From: Bradyrhizobium algeriense
GTDB taxonomy: Bacteria > Pseudomonadota > Alphaproteobacteria > Rhizobiales > Xanthobacteraceae
Direction: 5' to 3'
NCBI RefSeq assembly: GCF_003062295.1
Contig: NZ_PYCN01000009.1
Span: forward strand, 124,001-188,000
Length of the DNA: 64,000 nt
Part shown: positions 61,002 to 64,000 of the stretch, piece after piece
Layout of the letters: every line of letters starts with the position of its first letter
How positions within the stretch are numbered: the stretch's first letter is position 1
Translations under genes and position numbers: made by a program
Notes under the pieces: model-generated
The model's input: the letters and a program-made list of their open reading frames with translations, nothing else
Databases searched by the model: none
Told to the model about the DNA's origin: nothing

Positions 61002-61883
61002 ATGACGGTTCGCGGTAACATTGTCGGCATCGACAGCCCGGAGGCGCTCGAACGGGCGTTACGGACGGCGTATTACCTTGCAGACGATGGCCTCGCGACC
61101 GCTGCCTATCTTGGCCTTGCGCTCGGCAAGCCGCTGCTACTGGAAGGCGCGCCGGGCGTCGGCAAGACCGAAGCCGCGAAAGCCATTGCCGCCGTGCTCG
61201 GCCGCCGCCTGATCCGCCTGCAATGTTATGAGGGCATCGACGCATCCGCCGCGCTCTATGAGTGGAACTATCCGCGCCAGATGCTCGCGATCCGCCAGGC
61301 CGGCGAAGAGAGCATCGACATCTATGGCGAGGCTTTTCTGATCGAACGGCCGATGCTCGCGTCCTTGCGCGCGCCTGACTCCACCGTCCTGCTGATCGAC
61401 GAAATCGACCGCGCTGACCAGGAGTTCGAGGCGTTCCTGCTCGAGTTCCTCTCCGACTTCCAGATTTCGATTCCCGAGCGCGGCACAGTTCGCGCGACCG
61501 AACGCCCCGTCGTCGTGCTGACCTCGAACCGCACCCGAGACCTGCACGAGGCGTTGCGCCGCCGCTGCGTCTATCACTGGATCGAATATCCCACTGCCGA
61601 GCGTGAGGCGCGCATCATCATGATGCGGGCATCGAGTGTTGCCGAATCCACCGCACGCGCCGTCGTCGCCGCTGTCGGCAAGCTACGGCGCGAACCGCTC
61701 AGCAAGGCGCCGGGCATCGCCGAAGCGGTGGACTGGGCCGAAGCCGCCACGCTGCTGCACGAGCGCGGCGCGCGCTGGCCCGATGCCTTCAAGCGCTCGA
61801 TCGGCGTTGCGCTGAAGGACGAGGAGGATCTCACCTTCATCTCCGGCCGGCTCGACGCCCTGATTGCGGAGGCGGCCGCGTGA
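61002..61883 (+). CDS. MoxR-type AAA+ ATPase (CoxD-like)
   Basis: A 293-residue AAA+ ATPase: Walker A GAPGVGKTEAAKAIA, Walker B TVLLIDEIDRADQEFEAFLLEFLSD and sensor 1 VVVLTSNRTRDLHEALRRRC. In carbon monoxide dehydrogenase clusters, CoxD acts with the VWA protein CoxE in maturing the metal centre. The next gene overlaps its stop and encodes a VWA protein, so the pair is conserved here beside a Mo hydroxylase lacking the CODH active-site loop. Confidence 0.93.
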   Translation: MTVRGNIVGIDSPEALERALRTAYYLADDGLATAAYLGLALGKPLLLEGAPGVGKTEAAKAIAAVLGRRLIRLQCYEGIDASAALYEWNYPRQMLAIRQAGEESIDIYGEAFLIERPMLASLRAPDSTVLLIDEIDRADQEFEAFLLEFLSDFQISIPERGTVRATERPVVVLTSNRTRDLHEALRRRCVYHWIEYPTAEREARIIMMRASSVAESTARAVVAAVGKLRREPLSKAPGIAEAVDWAEAATLLHERGARWPDAFKRSIGVALKDEEDLTFISGRLDALIAEAAA

Positions 61884-62998
61884 GCGACGAACTTCAGCTA
61901 CCCCACGCGGCCCGCGTGTTCGTATCCTTTGTCGCACTGCTTCGCGCCAACGGTTTTGCCGTGGCGCCGGAACAGACGACGGCGTTCCTTGCGGCGATCG
62001 AACTGCTGGGTCCGCGCAGCCTCGAATCTATCAGGGAGGCCGGATTGGCGACGCTCGCGCCGCCGCCCGAGCGGCACGCGACCTATGATCGGCTGTTCGA
62101 CCTCCATTTCCTCGGCAGTGAAGCGATCGATCATGCGGGCGCGCAAGACGAGGAAGTCGTTCGCCTGCAGGAGGAAGGACGCGGCGAGGACGAAACATTG
62201 CTCGCCGACGAAGCCAAAGAGTCCGGACTTGCCGCCGCCCGCGCCGAGGCGCTGGTCGAACGCCGCTTCGCGCCGAGCCAAACCGCCGATGCCCTGCGCC
62301 GGCTCTCGCGCGAGGCCCCTGCCCGACTGCCACGGCGGCGCGGCCACCGGCGCATGCGCGCCCGCCGCGGCCCCTGGGCCGATCTGCGCCGCACCCTGCG
62401 CGAGAGCGTGCGCAACGACGGCGAGGTGCTGCGGCTCGGGCGGCTGAAACGGCGCGCTCGGCCGCGCAAGGTGTTGTTGCTGATCGACGTCTCCGGCTCG
62501 ATGAAGGGGCGCACCGACGACAATATGAAGCTCGCGCATGCGCTGTCGCACGCGGCTCCCAATGTCGAGGTGTTCACCTTCGGTACCCGCCTCACCCGCG
62601 TCACCCGCGCGCTCCGCCTCAAGCGCCGCGAGCAGGCGCTGTCGGCGGCCGCGCATCTGGTCAGCGATTGGGACGGCGGTACCCGGATCGGCGATGCGCT
62701 GCAGGCGTTCCTGGCGGTGCCAAGATTCGGCAGCTATGCGCGCGGCGCCGCGGTCGTCATCGTCTCCGACGGCCTGGAGCGCGGCGATCCTTCTGCGTTG
62801 CGTGACGCCGTCGCAAAATTGTCGCGACGCGCCTGGCGCCTGAGCTGGCTGACACCGCTCGCCGCCGGTCCCGGCTTTCAGCCGCAGACCGAAGCGCTGA
62901 TCGCGATAAGGCGCTTCGTGGATGATCTGGTCGACGGCGGATCGTCAGCCGCGATCGTTTCGCACGTTCTCTCGCTTGGACAAAGGAAGGCCGCGTGA
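61880..62998 (+). CDS. VWA domain protein (CoxE-like)
   Basis: A 372-residue protein with a basic N-terminal half and a C-terminal von Willebrand A domain. The metal-ion site reads KVLLLIDVSGSMKGRTDD (DxSxS), with GTRLTRVTRAL and DWDGGTRIGDALQAFL further on. The GTG overlaps the ATPase stop. MoxR-VWA pairs act as chaperones in inserting metal cofactors; here the client should be the split Mo hydroxylase. Followed by a GTGA overlap with the amidohydrolase. Confidence 0.93.
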   Translation: MSDELQLPHAARVFVSFVALLRANGFAVAPEQTTAFLAAIELLGPRSLESIREAGLATLAPPPERHATYDRLFDLHFLGSEAIDHAGAQDEEVVRLQEEGRGEDETLLADEAKESGLAAARAEALVERRFAPSQTADALRRLSREAPARLPRRRGHRRMRARRGPWADLRRTLRESVRNDGEVLRLGRLKRRARPRKVLLLIDVSGSMKGRTDDNMKLAHALSHAAPNVEVFTFGTRLTRVTRALRLKRREQALSAAAHLVSDWDGGTRIGDALQAFLAVPRFGSYARGAAVVIVSDGLERGDPSALRDAVAKLSRRAWRLSWLTPLAAGPGFQPQTEALIAIRRFVDDLVDGGSSAAIVSHVLSLGQRKAA

Positions 62999-63885
62999 CC
63001 GAAATCGTCGATGCCCATCATCATATCTGGCGTCAGGCCGATCTGCCCTGGCTGAGCGGCCCGATGCAGCCGCGCATCTTCGGTCCCTATGAGCCGATCC
63101 GGCGCGACTATCCGATCCAGGAGTATCTCGATGATCTCGCAGGCTCCGGCGTGACGCGGTCGGTCTATGTGCAAACCAACTGGGCCAACGATCGTTTCGA
63201 GGACGAAACCGCCTGGGTGCAGGAGACCGCGAAGGATCATGGCTGGCCGCACGCCATTGTCTCCTATGCCGACTTCAACGTCGACGACGTCCGTCCGCAA
63301 CTGGATCGTCTGGCGCACTATCCCTTGGTGCGCGGCGTGCGCATGCAGCTGCACTGGCACGAAAACCCTCTCTATCGCTTCGCGGCCCGGCCTGACCTCT
63401 GCGCCGATCCAAACATCCGGCGCAACGTCGCGCGGCTCGCCGACTATGGTTTCAGCTTCGACCTGCAGGTGTTCGCGCTGCAGATGGCCGATGCGGCCAG
63501 ACTTGCCGAAGCCTGTCCTGACGTGACCTTCATCCTGCAGCATGCCGGCATGCTGGAAGACCTTTCGCCGCAGGGCCAATCCGCCTGGCGCGGTGGAATG
63601 ATGCGGCTTGCGGCCTGCCCGAATGTCGTCTCAAAGCTTTCCGGCCTCGGCACCTTCATCCACCGCAACGATCCGGCCCACGTCGCCGGCGTCCTCGCCG
63701 ACACGGTGACGATCTTCGGTGCCGATCGCTGCCTGTTCGGCTCCAATTTTCCGATCGAAAAACTTTGGACCAGCTATCGCGAACTGGTGGACGCCTATCT
63801 CGCCGCGACCGCACATCTTCGCGCGGACCAGCGCGATGCCGTTCTGCGAACAACCGCGATGCGCGTTTATCGGCTGGGAATTTAA
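62995..63885 (+). CDS. Amidohydrolase family 2 (lactonase-like TIM barrel)
   Basis: A 296-residue metal-dependent hydrolase with the N-terminal IVDAHHHIWR (HxH) motif, RGVRMQLHWHENPLYRFA, FDLQVFALQ, FILQHAGM (His) and FGSNFPIEK (the usual GSDWP position reads GSNFP). Relatives are sugar lactonases and 2-pyrone-4,6-dicarboxylate-type hydrolases. The GTG overlaps the CoxE stop, so it belongs to the same transcript. It may hydrolyse the hydroxylated or lactone product of the Mo enzyme. The Asp to Asn change at the usual catalytic Asp is notable. Confidence 0.87.
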   Translation: MTEIVDAHHHIWRQADLPWLSGPMQPRIFGPYEPIRRDYPIQEYLDDLAGSGVTRSVYVQTNWANDRFEDETAWVQETAKDHGWPHAIVSYADFNVDDVRPQLDRLAHYPLVRGVRMQLHWHENPLYRFAARPDLCADPNIRRNVARLADYGFSFDLQVFALQMADAARLAEACPDVTFILQHAGMLEDLSPQGQSAWRGGMMRLAACPNVVSKLSGLGTFIHRNDPAHVAGVLADTVTIFGADRCLFGSNFPIEKLWTSYRELVDAYLAATAHLRADQRDAVLRTTAMRVYRLGI

Positions 63886-63915
63886 GCGAACAAGAGAATT
63901 CGGGGAGAGAGACAT

Positions 63916-64000
63916 ATGCCGCTTGAAATCAAGATTTTGGACTATGGCGATATCGAACTGGAATCGAGTTTTCTCGTGCTCGGCCGTGATTGCGGCCGCA
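63916..64000 (+). CDS. Probable metallo-beta-lactamase-fold hydrolase (partial, N terminus only)
   Basis: A GGGGAGAGAGAC site precedes an ATG at 63916, whose frame reads MPLEIKILDYGDIELESSFLV and on to the window end (28 residues). The pattern resembles N termini of N-acyl-homoserine-lactonase-type metallo-beta-lactamase-fold enzymes; no metal motif is visible yet. As the next gene of the cluster it may be a second hydrolase of the pathway. Confidence 0.4.
   Translation, partial: MPLEIKILDYGDIELESSFLVLGRDCGR

Overview
The window is GC-rich chromosomal DNA from an alphaproteobacterium. The rhizobial-type content (many ABC uptake operons, a GH16-RTX glycanase, DUF1127 proteins, TctC-type binding protein, Cox-like molybdenum hydroxylase genes) points to Bradyrhizobium or a close relative; this is inference from gene content. 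No rRNA, tRNA, CRISPR array, phage or intact insertion sequence was recognised. Almost everything is metabolic: about eight catabolic or transport modules, each with its own regulator, packed head to tail with ATGA/GTGA overlaps.

Layout. (1) 1-4162, minus strand: AraC regulator, TctC-type binding protein, MmgE/PrpD protein, Asp/Glu racemase and the first codons of a further gene. (2) 4390-6213, minus: TIM-barrel ketose epimerase, possible gene remnant, DJ-1/PfpI protein. (3) 6357-13531, minus: GntR regulator, a 64-codon ORF and a complete MalFGK-type ABC importer with two different ATPases, preceded by a near-perfect 21-bp palindrome. (4) 14081-19151, plus: iron alcohol dehydrogenase, an aldehyde dehydrogenase whose reading frame is broken near its 3' end, a sugar isomerase/epimerase and a Gfo/Idh/MocA oxidoreductase; a dihydroxyacetone kinase fragment follows on the minus strand. 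(5) 19887-25285, plus: MocR regulator, DUF1127 protein, LysE exporter, O-methyltransferase and FAD monooxygenase. (6) 25414-28487: GH16-RTX glycanase, DUF2130 remnant and an aspartokinase downstream of nagA. (7) 28488-32697: divergent amino-sugar salvage genes (nagA; nagK-like, murQ, nagB-II-like). (8) 33203-43491: ABC importer plus Zn-dehydrogenase, PfkB kinase, LacD-type aldolase and an enolase-superfamily dehydratase, divergent from lacI-SDR, with two LacI-type palindromes between them. (9) 43509-44414: a DUF2066 protein.

The most unusual part is 44960-64000, a plus-strand run of about 18 genes: a branched-chain-type ABC importer (binding protein, LivH, LivM, LivG, and LivF fused to a UPF0261/Tm-1 domain), the TIM-barrel partner of Tm-1, a 963-residue flotillin-like protein with expanded hendecad coiled coil, two tandem SRPBCC proteins, a molybdenum hydroxylase (FAD, 2Fe-2S, and a molybdopterin subunit split into two genes), a MoxR ATPase and VWA protein of the CoxD/CoxE type, an amidohydrolase and the start of a probable metallo-beta-lactamase-fold enzyme. 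My reading is a substrate-specific uptake and oxidation system in which a small molecule is imported, hydroxylated by a membrane-associated Mo enzyme and hydrolysed; the substrate cannot be told from sequence alone.
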